Source: SAR116 cluster bacterium
Lineage (GTDB): Bacteria > Pseudomonadota > Alphaproteobacteria > Puniceispirillales > Puniceispirillaceae
DNA length: 64,000 bases
Assembly (NCBI GenBank): GCA_004212735.1
Contig: SHBD01000004.1
Location: 1-64,000 of the forward strand
Direction: 5' to 3'
Shown here: one piece after another, positions 10,510 to 20,582 of the stretch
Position numbering within the stretch: the first letter of the stretch is position 1
Layout: the number at the start of each line of letters is the position of its first letter
Program-made: the position numbers and the translations under genes
The notes under the pieces: generated by a model
What the model was told of the DNA's origin: nothing
What the model saw: the letters and a program-made list of their open reading frames with translations, nothing else
The model's database searches: none

Positions 10510-10526
10510 CTATCAAAACTTGATAG
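10510..10526. promoter_or_regulatory. Perfect inverted repeat CTATCAA-AAC-TTGATAG before rodZ
   Basis: Two 7-bp arms with a 3-base spacer, in the AT-rich region 75-91 bp upstream of the rodZ start. Size and position suit a dimeric repressor or activator site. No poly-U follows, so a terminator is unlikely. The regulator is unknown. Confidence 0.4.
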
Positions 10527-10622
10527 TTAGATGGATTTCTTAAAGCATTGAGGACAGTTCTACCTGCAACTTGGCCTCAAAGGGAAAAAAACCGGCCGAT
10601 CATTTGCCCATCGCGATGAACG

Positions 10623-11843
10623 CTAGTCTTCGTCCAACCCAAAGGCCGTGTGCAGGCTTCGGACCGCCAGTTCGGTATATTCTGAGGATATCAACACCGA
10701 TATCTTGATCTCAGATGTTGAGATGACCTGTAGATTGATGCCCTTTTCGGCAAGTGTCTCAAACATGGTCTTTGCGACACCCGGCTGTGAGCGCATCGCC
10801 ATACCCACGACTGAAATTTTGGTCACATTTTGGGTTGAGTCGATGCCCGAAAATCCAAGTTTCTCTTTGTTCTTTTCGATGATCCCGACCGCCTTTTCCA
10901 TATCCACCCGGCCAAGCGAAAAAGTGATGTCAGTCTTTTTGGCATCCGTTGACGCGCTTTGGACAATCATATCGACATTGACATGCTGGTCCGCCAGCTG
11001 GCCGAAAACGCCGGCCGCAATTCCAGGCTGATCGGGAAGGCCCTGAATGGTAATTTTGGCCTCGTCAGGGCTGTAGGCGATTCCGCTGATTTTTTCCTGT
11101 TCCACAATCGAATCCTCATCGACAACAAAAGTTCCCGGCGCGTCACTGAAGCTCGAGCGCACCTGTAAATTTACATTGTGGCGCATGGCCATGGCAACCG
11201 AACGAGTCTGCAACACCTTCGCGCCCAATGACGCCATCTCCAGCATTTCCTCAAAAGTTACGCTGTCCAGCTTGTGTGCCTTCGGACATATGCGCGGGTC
11301 AGTTGTGTAAACCCCATCAACATCGGTGTATATGTCGCAGCGGTCGGCCTCCAGCGCAGCCGCCAGCGCCACGGCCGAAGTGTCGGAGCCACCCCGGCCA
11401 AGCGTGGTAATCCGGCCATCGGGGGCGAGTCCCTGAAAGCCGGCAACAACTGCCACCTGACCAGAAGCAAGCCTTTCACGCATGAGGGCAGTGTCGATAT
11501 CCATAATGCGCGCAGCCCCGTGAATCTCATCAGTCTTTAGCGGCATCTGCCAACCAAGCCAGGACCGCGCATCAATGCCAATATTCTGCAACGCAATGGA
11601 CAGCAGGCCGACCGTAACCTGCTCACCCGTAGCAACAATGGTATCATATTCACGCGCATCATGAAGTGGCCCGATTTCACGCGCCCACTCAACCAGCTGG
11701 TTGGTTGTACCGGCCATCGCCGAGACAACAACCGCTGCCTGATGGCCCTGATCGACCTCTGCCTTTACACGCAGCGCAACATTGCGAATGCGGTCAAGGT
11801 TGGCAACCGATGTGCCGCCAAATTTTTGAACAATAAGTGCCAT
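10623..11843 (-). CDS. lysC: Aspartate kinase
   Basis: 406 aa. The amino-acid kinase domain starts with KFGGTSVAN and includes GRGGSDTSAVALA near residue 150. Two C-terminal ACT domains (about 260-400) are the site of feedback control by lysine and/or threonine in this family. It makes aspartyl phosphate, the first step toward Lys, Met, Thr and diaminopimelate. It is the first gene of the long minus-strand cluster and is divergent from ubiG, with a 77-bp shared promoter gap. In many alphaproteobacteria ptsP lies between lysC and prfA; here it does not. Confidence 0.96.
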   Translation of the reverse strand: MALIVQKFGGTSVANLDRIRNVALRVKAEVDQGHQAAVVVSAMAGTTNQLVEWAREIGPLHDAREYDTIVATGEQVTVGLLSIALQNIGIDARSWLGWQMPLKTDEIHGAARIMDIDTALMRERLASGQVAVVAGFQGLAPDGRITTLGRGGSDTSAVALAAALEADRCDIYTDVDGVYTTDPRICPKAHKLDSVTFEEMLEMASLGAKVLQTRSVAMAMRHNVNLQVRSSFSDAPGTFVVDEDSIVEQEKISGIAYSPDEAKITIQGLPDQPGIAAGVFGQLADQHVNVDMIVQSASTDAKKTDITFSLGRVDMEKAVGIIEKNKEKLGFSGIDSTQNVTKISVVGMAMRSQPGVAKTMFETLAEKGINLQVISTSEIKISVLISSEYTELAVRSLHTAFGLDED

Positions 11844-11920
11844 TATGTCGTATGTTAAATTGCTGGTATAGATCCTAAAGTGCAGCAGTCATAGCGATAA
11901 CGGTGCCGCGGGGCAAGTCC

Positions 11921-12676
11921 ATGAAAACCACAGCAGATCAAAATGAAATCGCTAATTTTGCGGCGATGTCTGAAAAATGGTGGGACGAGCGTGGCCCGAT
12001 GGCCCCTCTGCACAGATTTGCGCCCGTTCGTATTGATTACATTCTGCAGAGCATGCGCCGCCGGAACCAGAAAAATCCCCCAGATGAAATGGCCGTGGGG
12101 CAGGCACCGCTGGCCGGCCTGCGCGTTCTTGATATCGGGTGTGGCGGCGGCATTCTGGCGGAGCCAATGGCGCGGCTGGGTGCCGACGTAACCGCAATTG
12201 ACGCCACCGCTGAGGCTATCGAGGCCGCAAAGGCGCATCTTGCCGTGGGCCAGCTTGTGGTTGACTATCGATGCTGCACCGCCGAGGAGCTGGCAGTGGA
12301 GAGTGACCGGGACAAGGACAAATTTGATCTGATCTATGCATCTGAGGTGATCGAGCATGTCACTGACAGGCAGTTATTTGCCGAGGCCATCGCCGCGATG
12401 CTGGCGCCGAATGGCACTGTCGTGATCACCACGATCAACCGCACCCTGCCAGCACTTGCATTCGCAAAATTCGCTTTGGAATATGTCGTCAGACTGGTGC
12501 CTGCTGGAACACATGACCCGAAGAAATTTGTCAAACCTGCTGAATTGCGCGCCGAGTTTGGGTCGGTCGGTATCGTACTTGATGATTTGACCGGTTTCGT
12601 GCCAACCCTCGCCGGCAGCTTCAGACAATCGGGAAATCTCAGCATAAATTATGGAGCCAGTGGAGGATGGAGGTAA
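11921..12676 (+). CDS. ubiG: Ubiquinone biosynthesis O-methyltransferase
   Basis: 251 aa. UbiG carries out both O-methylations in ubiquinone synthesis. The N-terminal FAAMSEKWWDERGPMAPLH is the family signature, and the SAM loop LDIGCGGGILAEPMARLGA is intact. The C-terminal part contains TINRTLPALAFAKFALEY and the usual YxxRxVPAGTHD-like stretch. The ATG at 11921 is preferred because the homologous N-terminus begins there; a GTG at 11903 would add six residues. It is divergently transcribed from lysC. Confidence 0.95.
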   Translation: MKTTADQNEIANFAAMSEKWWDERGPMAPLHRFAPVRIDYILQSMRRRNQKNPPDEMAVGQAPLAGLRVLDIGCGGGILAEPMARLGADVTAIDATAEAIEAAKAHLAVGQLVVDYRCCTAEELAVESDRDKDKFDLIYASEVIEHVTDRQLFAEAIAAMLAPNGTVVITTINRTLPALAFAKFALEYVVRLVPAGTHDPKKFVKPAELRAEFGSVGIVLDDLTGFVPTLAGSFRQSGNLSINYGASGGWR

Positions 12677-12749
12677 TCCAGTGAGACGTGCCACGCATCA
12701 AGGCGAAGCGAGCGCTTGCGGGTCGTCCAATCATTCACCCCACTTTTTC

Positions 12750-12788
12750 TGTCCAGTTATGCTGTCCAGCTATTATGTCTAGTTATCT
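12750..12788. repeat. Three 13-bp tandem repeats across the DUF1178 stop codon
   Basis: Plus-strand units are TGTCCAGTTATGC, TGTCCAGCTATTA and TGTCTAGTTATCT. The minus-strand stop codon of the DUF1178 gene (12781-12779) lies in the third unit, so the array starts in the last codons and runs into the 3' flank between convergent genes. No terminator hairpin is visible. Confidence 0.7.
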
Positions 12789-13309
12789 GGCGGCAACCAA
12801 GGCATCTGCATGATCTCGATTCCCTCCTCATCCAGTTGCTCGCGCTCAGTCTCACTCACCTCACCATAAATGCCTTCCGGCTCAGCCTCGCCATAATGGA
12901 TTTTGCGCGCTTCTTCGGCAAAATCACCGCCTACATCGCGACAATTCTCTTTGATTTTGGCTTGCAGATTGCGCATCTCAACCACCAGCTCACGCATTTT
13001 GACCATCGCCTCGAGGGGCATGCCGCTGCCAGAAACCGAAACAGGCGGCGGCGAGGCAGACACCGCGCCCGTAGACGCTTCCGCTGTAACTTCGCCGGTG
13101 GCTTCAGCGGTGGCTTCGGCAGTGATTTGGGACTTGCGGGTTTTTGGGCTGGCAAGATTGGGTGCCATAAGGGCGCGGCGGACATTGACAGTCTCGCAGA
13201 AAGGGCATGACAGGATACCAGCAGCGCATTGTTCCACAAAGGCGTCCGAACTTTGGAACCATCCCTCAAACTCATGCTCTTTTTCACAGACCAGTTGATA
13301 TTTGATCAT
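12779..13309 (-). CDS. DUF1178 family protein (zinc-ribbon-like)
   Basis: 176 aa. The start MIKYQLVCEKEHEFEGWF is the family's conserved opening; further cysteines at about residue 28 and in SCPFCETVNVRRALMAP suggest metal binding. The middle carries a species-specific low-complexity run of Glu-Ala-Thr (EATAEATGEV). The function is unknown. The start at 13309 has AGGGCG before it; the longer upstream frame overlaps secA and lacks family similarity. In many alphaproteobacteria DUF1178 sits after the nitrilase-like gene near grxC. Here it is beside ubiG and secA, suggesting local rearrangement. Confidence 0.9.
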   Translation of the reverse strand: MIKYQLVCEKEHEFEGWFQSSDAFVEQCAAGILSCPFCETVNVRRALMAPNLASPKTRKSQITAEATAEATGEVTAEASTGAVSASPPPVSVSGSGMPLEAMVKMRELVVEMRNLQAKIKENCRDVGGDFAEEARKIHYGEAEPEGIYGEVSETEREQLDEEGIEIMQMPWLPPDN

Positions 13310-13401
13310 TTTTTCGCCCTGACACCCATTGCCGTGTGGCCACATTGCCGCTTCCTGCCCTGAAGCATCTCTCGCCATGGTAGATGGGCGCAGACCCATG
13401 C

Positions 13402-15993
13402 TTAAGCAAGTTTTCCATGGCAATGCTTATATTTGCGGCCAGAGCCACAGGGGCAAGGCTCATTGCGCGAGATCTTCCGGTTTGGTGTCGGTGTTGTCTT
13501 TGGCGCGCTGGCTGCCGGTGCAGCCTCCTCGCTTTCCGGCGGGCGCAATTCCACATGCGCCAGAACCATCGTTGTCGTTTCCCGCAGCCCTGCAAGCAGC
13601 TGTTCAAACATCATGAACGCCTCACGCTTATATTCATTGAGCGGATCCTTCTGGGCATAGGCCCTGAGGGATATACCCTGGCGAAGCTGGTCAAGGCGCA
13701 GCAGATGCTCTTTCCATTGCTGGTCCAGAACCTGCAACAGTAATGATTTTTCTGCCATCCGCATCACATCCGGGCCAAGGCGCACGGCCTTTTCGGCCAT
13801 ATATCTATCGGCGGAATCGACAAGCCTTTCCTCAATTTCCGTTTCGGCAGCCCCATCCTCGGAAAACCAGTCTTTCGCCGGCACCTCAATGCCAAGAACA
13901 CGCTGCGCGTCACTGGCCAATTGATCAGGGAGCCACTGATCATGATAGCTGCCGTCGGGGATGGCTCTCTCAACAATCTGCGCTGCCGCCTCATGTCGCA
14001 TTTCGGTGACAGTTTCCTGCACATCGTCAGCGCGCATTATTTCCTTGCGTTGCGAGAAGATGACACTGCGCTGGTCATTCACCACATCGTCATATTTGAG
14101 TAGCTGCTTGCGGATCTCAAAGTTGCGCGCCTCAACTTTCGACTGAGCCTTTTCAACCGCCTTATTGATCCAGGGGTGGATGATGGCCTCCCCTTCCTCG
14201 AGACCGAGCTTTTGCAGCATTCCATCGAGTTTTTCCGACCCGAAGATACGCATCAGATCATCCTGAAGAGACAGGAAGAATTTAGAGGCACCAGGGTCAC
14301 CCTGACGCCCGGTACGCCCCCGCAGCTGATTGTCGATACGGCGCGACTCATGCCGCTCAGTACAAATCACATACAGACCGCCCGCCTCAAGCGCCTTGAC
14401 CTTCAGCCCCTCCACCTCGGCGGTGATGCGGGTTGTTTCGGTCTCGTTGGCCTGACTGTCGGCAAGCCGCATTTCCAGATTGCCGCCAAGCTGAATATCC
14501 GTACCGCGGCCCGCCATGTTGGTGGCGATGGTCACCGCACCCGGCACGCCAGCCTGCGCGATGATTTTGGCTTCCTCTTCATGGAATCGGGCATTGAGAA
14601 CCTGATGTTCAATTTTTCGTTTTTTCAACTCTGCCGAGAGAGACTCAGATTTCTCGATGCTGATCGTGCCGACGAGAACAGGCTGTCCACGACTACGGCA
14701 ATCGGTAATCAGATCGATCACCGCTTCATCACGCTCACCGCTGGTACGATAGACCTCATCATCATGATCAATACGTTGCACCTCGCGGTTTGTCGGAATT
14801 GAGGTCACATCGAGATTGTAGATTTCCGAAAACTCCCCGGCCTCGGTCATCGCCGTACCAGTCATCCCGCAGAGCTTTTCATACATGCGGAAGTAGTTCT
14901 GAAATGTTACCGATGCCAGGGTTTGGTTCTCAGCCTGAATCTCAACATTTTCCTTGGCTTCCAGCGCCTGATGCAGCCCTTCGGAGAACCGTCTGCCATC
15001 CATCGCCCGGCCAGTAAATTCATCGATGATGACAACGCCGCCATCCTTGAGCATGTAATGGGTGTCACGATGGAATAATTTGTGGGCGCGTAGTGATTGA
15101 TTGACATGGTGCAACAGCCCGACATTGTCGATGTCATAGAGCGTGCCTTCGCCCATCACACCCGCTTCGCGCAGCAGCGCTTCAGCGTGTTCTATGCCCT
15201 CCTCACTGAGTGAGACGCTGTTACCCTTTTCATCGAGATCATAGTCATCTTCGCCAAGTTTAGGGACAATCTTGTTGGCAACAATGTAATTGTCGGAATT
15301 GGTTTCCGCAGGGCCAGAAATTATCAGCGGGGTTCTTGCCTCATCAATCAGGATCGAGTCGACCTCGTCAACAATGGCGAAATGGTGGTCGCGCTGAACC
15401 ATGTCCTCAAGCCGGAATTTCAGATTGTCGCGCAGATAGTCGAAGCCAAACTCGTTGTTCGTGCCGTACGTGACATCGCAGCGATAAGCCTTTCGACGGG
15501 CCTCATCATCGATCCCACCGGTGATGCAGCCAACACTCATCCCCAGAAATTCATAGACCTGTCCCATCCAGCCCGCATCACGCGACGCGAGATAATCATT
15601 GACCGTCACGACGTGAACACCCTTGCCGGACAGCGCGTTCAAAAACACAGCAAGAGTTGCCACCAGTGTCTTGCCTTCACCCGTCTTCATTTCTGCGATC
15701 TGGCCCTTGTGAAGCGCCATTCCGCCCATCAGCTGGACATCAAAATGCCGCTGACCAAGCGTTCTTCTTGCTGCCTCGCGCACCAGAGCAAAGGCTTCAG
15801 GCATGAGGGAGTCGAGACTTTCATCATTTGCCAGACGGTCCTTGAATGCGGCTGTGGTGGTTGGAAAATCCTCATCGCTCAGCTGCGCCATTCTTTCTTC
15901 AAGCTCGTTTACCGCCGAGACCATCGGAACGAACTTTTTAACGACCCGGTCGTTGGAATCGCCAAACAGACTTTTCGCCAATGAACCTAACAT
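13402..15993 (-). CDS. secA: Preprotein translocase ATPase SecA
   Basis: 863 aa from [12 protein letters not shown], which has GGAG 6 bases upstream; an upstream TTG or GTG-type extension is discounted. It drives post-translational export through SecYEG. Walker A is MKTGEGKTL near residue 105, the DEAD-type motif is [15 protein letters not shown], the DEAD motor 2 motif is GRAGRQGD-like ([11 protein letters not shown]), and the C-terminus has the zinc-binding SecB-interaction motif [12 protein letters not shown]. The linker before it is Ala/Pro-rich. It is divergent from the parvulin gene; both products act in envelope protein traffic. Confidence 0.98.
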   Translation of the reverse strand: MLGSLAKSLFGDSNDRVVKKFVPMVSAVNELEERMAQLSDEDFPTTTAAFKDRLANDESLDSLMPEAFALVREAARRTLGQRHFDVQLMGGMALHKGQIAEMKTGEGKTLVATLAVFLNALSGKGVHVVTVNDYLASRDAGWMGQVYEFLGMSVGCITGGIDDEARRKAYRCDVTYGTNNEFGFDYLRDNLKFRLEDMVQRDHHFAIVDEVDSILIDEARTPLIISGPAETNSDNYIVANKIVPKLGEDDYDLDEKGNSVSLSEEGIEHAEALLREAGVMGEGTLYDIDNVGLLHHVNQSLRAHKLFHRDTHYMLKDGGVVIIDEFTGRAMDGRRFSEGLHQALEAKENVEIQAENQTLASVTFQNYFRMYEKLCGMTGTAMTEAGEFSEIYNLDVTSIPTNREVQRIDHDDEVYRTSGERDEAVIDLITDCRSRGQPVLVGTISIEKSESLSAELKKRKIEHQVLNARFHEEEAKIIAQAGVPGAVTIATNMAGRGTDIQLGGNLEMRLADSQANETETTRITAEVEGLKVKALEAGGLYVICTERHESRRIDNQLRGRTGRQGDPGASKFFLSLQDDLMRIFGSEKLDGMLQKLGLEEGEAIIHPWINKAVEKAQSKVEARNFEIRKQLLKYDDVVNDQRSVIFSQRKEIMRADDVQETVTEMRHEAAAQIVERAIPDGSYHDQWLPDQLASDAQRVLGIEVPAKDWFSEDGAAETEIEERLVDSADRYMAEKAVRLGPDVMRMAEKSLLLQVLDQQWKEHLLRLDQLRQGISLRAYAQKDPLNEYKREAFMMFEQLLAGLRETTTMVLAHVELRPPESEEAAPAASAPKTTPTPNRKISRNEPCPCGSGRKYKHCHGKLA

Positions 15994-16076
15994 GATTACT
16001 CCAGAAGTCTGGCGGCTGAGACGCCCTGTTTTTCCCCGTGTGGGCTGGGTCACAGCGGCCCCTCTCCCACGCCATG

Positions 16077-16105
16077 GAAATAGTCATGAAAGGCTGTTTT
16101 GTCAA
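16077..16105 (-). promoter_or_regulatory. Candidate secA promoter
   Basis: On the minus strand a perfect TTGACA (16105-16100), a 17-bp spacer and TATTTC (16082-16077) lie about 85 bp before the secA start. The -10 box is a weak match (3/6), so this is a candidate only. Confidence 0.4.
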
Positions 16106-16186
16106 TGTAACAGCGGCTTTGCCGGACGGTGTCAGATGTGTCCATTGGGCCGGCGGTTTCCACCACCCGAAAAAACCGACAAAGGC

Positions 16187-16214
16187 TTGCGTTGGCTCTG
16201 TGCATTGTTAGAAT
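16187..16214 (+). promoter_or_regulatory. Candidate promoter for the parvulin gene
   Basis: TTGCGT (16187-16192), a 16-bp spacer and TAGAAT (16209-16214, 5/6 match) lie about 70 bp before the start codon, in the divergent gap shared with secA. Confidence 0.35.
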
Positions 16215-16282
16215 ACGCTCCTCTTCACACAGACCCGATGCCGGACGGTATAGTCCGCACCCCCATGAAAAGGTTAAAACCT

Positions 16283-17125
16283 ATGAAACGCCTGATCCGC
16301 GCCGCCTGTTTTCTGTCACTTATCTTGTTTTCCGCTAGTGTTTCTGCCCAAGACCGCATTGCCGTCGCCACCCTGAATGGCGAAACAATCTGGCTGGAGG
16401 AAGTCATGCGCGCCGTTGAGGGGCTGCCACAGGAATATCGGCAGGCACCGATGGACAGTTATTTTGACCAGCTTGTCGCCGAAGTGATTGACACGAAACT
16501 TGCGGCGGCGGCTGGCTATGAGTCCAATCTGGACAAGGATGAGGCTGTTGCCCAGGCCATGAAGATGGCCGCTGACCGCATTCTGGCCGAAGCTTTTTTG
16601 AGTGCAACCATCAACAGTCAGATCACCGATGAGGCCATCGCAGCTGCCTATGACGCTTTTGTTGCCGACACAGCGTCACGCGAACAGGTGACCGCATCCC
16701 ACATCCTAGTTGAAACAAAGGAAGCAGCTCAGGAGATCATCGCCAAACTTAATGACGGTGGTGATTTCGCCGCGCTTGCGAAGGAAAGTTCGACAGGGCC
16801 AAGTGGCCCCAATGGTGGTGCTCTGGGAACATTTGGCAGAGGTCAGATGGTGCCCGTTTTTGAAACAGCTGCATTCTCCATGCCGGTTGGCAGTTTTTCC
16901 GCCGAACCGGTGCAGACCCAATTTGGCTGGCATGTGATCACCGTCTCCGACCGGTCTATTCAGCCAGCACCCGCGATGGAAGAAATGCGCGCACAACTGA
17001 GCAACAATCTCTCCCGCCAGTATCTGGGTCGATTGCTGGAGACGCTGCGTGCCGATGCTGCCATCGACATGCGCAGTTTTGAGGATATCCGCAAGGATGC
17101 GCAGGCAGCCCAACAGGCGCAATGA
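16283..17125 (+). CDS. Periplasmic parvulin-type peptidyl-prolyl isomerase
   Basis: 280 aa with a clear signal peptide (MKRLIRAACFLSLILFSASVSAQ). An N-terminal helical SurA-like region is followed by one PpiC/rotamase domain (about residues 135-240: VTASHILVETKEAAQ, GGALGTFGRGQMVPVFE, TQFGWHVI). It probably helps folding of exported proteins. The start at 16283 has AAAAGG at good spacing; an ATG at 16265 would add six residues. Its TGA overlaps the argJ ATG by 4 bases. Confidence 0.92.
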   Translation: MKRLIRAACFLSLILFSASVSAQDRIAVATLNGETIWLEEVMRAVEGLPQEYRQAPMDSYFDQLVAEVIDTKLAAAAGYESNLDKDEAVAQAMKMAADRILAEAFLSATINSQITDEAIAAAYDAFVADTASREQVTASHILVETKEAAQEIIAKLNDGGDFAALAKESSTGPSGPNGGALGTFGRGQMVPVFETAAFSMPVGSFSAEPVQTQFGWHVITVSDRSIQPAPAMEEMRAQLSNNLSRQYLGRLLETLRADAAIDMRSFEDIRKDAQAAQQAQ

Positions 17126-18348
17126 TGAATGTGTCACCGCTGACACCCGCCAGTTTTCCTGACCTTCCAGCGATTCGTGGTGTCAGGCTGACAACAGCGC
17201 GGTGCGGCATGAAATATCAGAGCCGCGATGATCTGATGGCGATGTTGATTGATCCGGGCAGCCATGTTGCCGGTGTCTTCACAAAATCAGATACGGCGGC
17301 GGCGGCGGTGCGCTGGAGCCGTGAGAGGTGCCGCAATTCAACCGCCCGGGCGATCATCACCAATGCCGGCAATGCCAACGCGTTTACTGGTGAGCAGGGC
17401 ATGCAGGATGTGGTTACGCTGTGTACCGGCTTCGCCGCTCATATAGGCGCCAAGGGCGAGGATGTGCTGATCGCCTCAACCGGAGTTATTGGCGAGCCTT
17501 TGGATTGCGCTCTTATCACAGCAGAATTTGAGACGCTGGCCAAGACGGATGACGCGGGTTGGTTGGCCGCGGCGAACGCCATCCGTACAACCGACACCTT
17601 TGCCAAGGGAGCCGGTATGGCCTGCGAAATTGACGGAGTAGCTGTTCAACTCTGCGGCATTGCCAAGGGATCAGGCATGATTGCGCCCAACATGGCCACC
17701 ATGCTTGGATATATCGCCACCGATGCGGCTATTGCGCCAGACGCCCTGCAGGCATTGCTGGTCTCTGCAACAAACAAAAGCTTCAACGCGATCACTGTCG
17801 ACAGCGACACTTCGACATCTGACTCGGTGTTCCTCGTTGCCACGGGCGCTGCCGGCAACGCCGAGATCGGGCGTGCAGATGATCCCCGGATAAACGAGTT
17901 CCGCGCCGCACTCGACAATGTCATGCAGGATCTTGCGACCCAGATTGTGCGTGATGGCGAGGGCGCAAGCAAATTAATCACCATCGACATTACCGGCGCG
18001 CGTGACGAGTCCAGTGCCCATAAAATCGCCATGTCTGTCGCCAATTCGCCACTGGTGAAAACAGCGATTGCTGGCGAAGATGCGAATTGGGGCAGGGTCG
18101 TCATGGCTGTTGGCAAGGCAGGTCAGTCCATCGACCAATCCTGTCTGACGATTGCCATGGGGGGAGTCACAATCGCCAAAGACGGGGGCCGCATCGCAGG
18201 GTTTGATGAAACCCCATTGGCGGCGCATATGGCTGGTGACAATATTCTCATTGAGGCACGCGTTGGTGATGGGCCGGGAGCCGCCCGCGTATGGACATGC
18301 GATCTCACATATGGATACATCAGAATCAATGCCGACTACCGGAGTTAG
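17122..18348 (+). CDS. argJ: Bifunctional ornithine acetyltransferase / N-acetylglutamate synthase
   Basis: 408 aa. ArgJ recycles the acetyl group in arginine synthesis. The precursor self-cleaves before a threonine, and the site APNMATMLGYIATDA is present around residue 195. GSGMIAPN and EDANWGRVVMAVGKAG are also typical. It overlaps the parvulin gene by 4 bases and is followed at once by mutT, so the three genes form one transcript. argF and argD lie separately near 58-60 kb. Confidence 0.96.
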   Translation: MMNVSPLTPASFPDLPAIRGVRLTTARCGMKYQSRDDLMAMLIDPGSHVAGVFTKSDTAAAAVRWSRERCRNSTARAIITNAGNANAFTGEQGMQDVVTLCTGFAAHIGAKGEDVLIASTGVIGEPLDCALITAEFETLAKTDDAGWLAAANAIRTTDTFAKGAGMACEIDGVAVQLCGIAKGSGMIAPNMATMLGYIATDAAIAPDALQALLVSATNKSFNAITVDSDTSTSDSVFLVATGAAGNAEIGRADDPRINEFRAALDNVMQDLATQIVRDGEGASKLITIDITGARDESSAHKIAMSVANSPLVKTAIAGEDANWGRVVMAVGKAGQSIDQSCLTIAMGGVTIAKDGGRIAGFDETPLAAHMAGDNILIEARVGDGPGAARVWTCDLTYGYIRINADYRS

Positions 18349-18349
18349 G

Positions 18350-18754
18350 ATGTCACTGCCACTCGTTCATGTGAGTGCAGTGGCACTGGTCGACGCGGAT
18401 GGGCGTGTATTGCTGGCACAACGGCCGGAGGGAAAACCCATGGCCGGCCTGTGGGAATTTCCCGGCGGTAAGATCGAGAGCGGTGAGACGCCGGAGCAGG
18501 CGCTGATCCGGGAATTGCAGGAAGAGCTGGCGATTGATACCGCTGAAAGCTGTCTGGCACCGATCGCTTTTGCCAGCCACAGCTATGACTCATTTCATTT
18601 GGTGATGTTGTTGTTCGCCTGCCGCAAATGGACCGGAAGCCCGCGCGCCGTTGAAGGTGGTGCCCTGCAATGGGTGCGTCCCAGCCGGCTTCGCAACTAT
18701 TCCATGCCAGCAGCAGACCTACCGCTAATTCCGATCTTGCAGGATCTTCTGTAG
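18350..18754 (+). CDS. mutT: MutT-type Nudix hydrolase (8-oxo-dGTP diphosphatase)
   Basis: 134 aa. The Nudix box reads GGKIESGETPEQ, continuing to RELQEEL; the glycine that usually follows the EE pair is alanine (EELAI). WEFPGGK and the length match MutT, which removes oxidised dGTP from the nucleotide pool. The start at 18350 lies two bases past the argJ stop, with GGAG 5 bases upstream; the longer frame upstream is argJ read out of frame. Close coupling to argJ is common in alphaproteobacteria. Confidence 0.93.
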   Translation: MSLPLVHVSAVALVDADGRVLLAQRPEGKPMAGLWEFPGGKIESGETPEQALIRELQEELAIDTAESCLAPIAFASHSYDSFHLVMLLFACRKWTGSPRAVEGGALQWVRPSRLRNYSMPAADLPLIPILQDLL

Positions 18755-18768
18755 GACCGGCAATGCCG

Positions 18769-19701
18769 TCAGGGTTTTGACTGCGGATCATGCTCGATCG
18801 TGTCAAGACTATCGGCAAGACGGTGCGAGGCGCTTCCCGGGCGCAGCGGCCTTTGTTGGCTTTCATGCGGTGCCCAGCCTGTCAGGGTGATGATCTCAAA
18901 ACTTGCAGGAATTGAGCCGTCCGGCTGTCCATATCGCTCCTGATAGATTTGCGCAGCGCGAAAAAAAAGCTGCCGCGAGGTTGGTTTACGGAGACGCTGT
19001 TGAAGCGCGTTCTGTTCACCCATACCGCGCAGATCAGCCATCAATCGAAAGAGATCTGGATAATTGATTGTAAGCCGATCGGCATCTGCAACGGGCAAAG
19101 CAAGACCCGCCCGGCCAAGCAACCCACCAACATCGCGAATGTCTGCCATCAACGCCGCACGCGGGCTGATCCCGCCAGCTATCTCGCTTTCCGCTTCGGC
19201 GAATGAGGTGCGCAACTCGTTCAATGTGGATCCGCCAAGAAAGCTGACAAGAAGCATGCCATCTGGCTTCAACAGGGCGCGCATCTGCGTCAAGAGGCCA
19301 GGAAGATCATCAATCCAGTGCAATGACAGGCAGGAAAATACAGCGTCAAACATTGCCGGGGCGAACGGTAACTGCTCGGCCTCGCTGACGATTGCGGGGC
19401 CATTGACTCTGGCCGATTTGGCAAATTCAAAAGTGGGGTCGGCTTGGATTACCATTTCCACCTTGCCTGTCTGCTTGAGGTGATTTGTCAGCAGGCCATC
19501 ATGACAGCCAAAATCCAGACAAAGAGGAAAATCCCGACGAACAAGCTCAAGCCTGTCTGCCAGCCGCAGAGCGCCTTCAGTTTTCAGAAAATCAAATTCG
19601 CTGAAACTCGCCGCTGCACGTGTGCGGTTTCTACAATGTTGCGCGTAATCAAATAAGCGTGGAATTTCTGGATTCATCGCTGATGTATCTCTCTTGTCCA
19701 T
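18769..19701 (-). CDS. SAM-dependent methyltransferase, BioC/NDUFAF5-like
   Basis: About 310 aa, with a class I methyltransferase fold: LCLDFGCHDGLLTNHL near residue 60, FDAVFSCLSLHWIDDLPGLL, and LKPDGMLLVSFLGG. The tail block RLTINYPDLFRLMADLRGMGEQNAL is characteristic of the NDUFAF5-like group; in mitochondria NDUFAF5 hydroxylates an arginine in complex I, while BioC methylates malonyl-ACP. Which applies here cannot be told from sequence. The start is uncertain (19701 or 19677). It is divergent from comF and convergent with mutT. Confidence 0.85.
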   Translation of the reverse strand: MDKRDTSAMNPEIPRLFDYAQHCRNRTRAAASFSEFDFLKTEGALRLADRLELVRRDFPLCLDFGCHDGLLTNHLKQTGKVEMVIQADPTFEFAKSARVNGPAIVSEAEQLPFAPAMFDAVFSCLSLHWIDDLPGLLTQMRALLKPDGMLLVSFLGGSTLNELRTSFAEAESEIAGGISPRAALMADIRDVGGLLGRAGLALPVADADRLTINYPDLFRLMADLRGMGEQNALQQRLRKPTSRQLFFRAAQIYQERYGQPDGSIPASFEIITLTGWAPHESQQRPLRPGSASHRLADSLDTIEHDPQSKP

Positions 19702-19796
19702 GGCCCGCACAATCACCAACCGCCTGAAAAATGCAAGCGAAAAACCAAAGGCGCTGCCTTAACGAACTCTTTACCTGATTATGATAGGACAAAGAT

Positions 19797-20510
19797 ATGC
19801 GACATCTAATTGACCATCTGAGCACCTTCATCCTGCCGCACCAATGTGTGTTGTGTCGCTCCTTTGCAGATTCGACCAACCTATGCGCTAGCTGCTGGTC
19901 AGGACTTGAACCAATATCGGATCCCAAATGTGGGCAGTGTGGCAGACCACTGCAACATGACCTGCCACAGGGAAAATGTGGCCATTGCTGGTTACTACCG
20001 CCATCCATTGAAAGAACACGTGCCTGGTGCCTATACAATGACACCTCACGGGCGATCGTTCTGAAATTCAAACATGGCAACGGGTTGGCGCTGACACCCG
20101 TTCTCGCATCCATGCTTGGCAGGCTCTACGAGGAATTGGTAACAGCGGACAGTCTGGTTATACCGGTTCCTCTGCACCGGTGGAGATATCTCCACCGCCG
20201 TTACAATCAATCGGCGGAGCTGGCACGCCGCCTGACGTCGACACATAATTGCGGTCTGTTTGCCCCAAACCTGCTGCATCGTCACAAGGCAACAACCAGC
20301 CAGGCCGGTCTCAACCAAGCCCAACGCAAACAGAATCTCGCCAATGCGTTTCAGCTCAATGACAATGGTAAGGTAGCTGTCAGGGACCGCCATATATTGT
20401 TGATCGATGATGTGCTGACCACCGGCGCAACGCTGAATGAGGCGACACGAACGCTTGGGCGAGCCGGCTGTCAATCCGTCAGCGCATTGGTCATCGCCCG
20501 GGTCAGGTGA
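19797..20510 (+). CDS. comF: ComF family phosphoribosyltransferase-like protein
   Basis: 237 aa. An N-terminal double zinc ribbon has CxxC pairs at CVLC, CASC, CGQC and CGHC. A C-terminal type I phosphoribosyltransferase fold follows, with the PRPP loop ILLIDDVLTTGATLNEA around residue 205. ComF proteins act in DNA uptake in competent species, but their role in alphaproteobacteria is unclear. AGGA precedes the start. The gene lies just before grxC and is probably co-transcribed with it. Confidence 0.92.
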   Translation: MRHLIDHLSTFILPHQCVLCRSFADSTNLCASCWSGLEPISDPKCGQCGRPLQHDLPQGKCGHCWLLPPSIERTRAWCLYNDTSRAIVLKFKHGNGLALTPVLASMLGRLYEELVTADSLVIPVPLHRWRYLHRRYNQSAELARRLTSTHNCGLFAPNLLHRHKATTSQAGLNQAQRKQNLANAFQLNDNGKVAVRDRHILLIDDVLTTGATLNEATRTLGRAGCQSVSALVIARVR

Positions 20511-20582
20511 CGCCCAGATCAAAATAATCAAATTGCCAATCAAACCTTGCGACACGGTGAGGTTTCACCTAAATGGAAAGCC

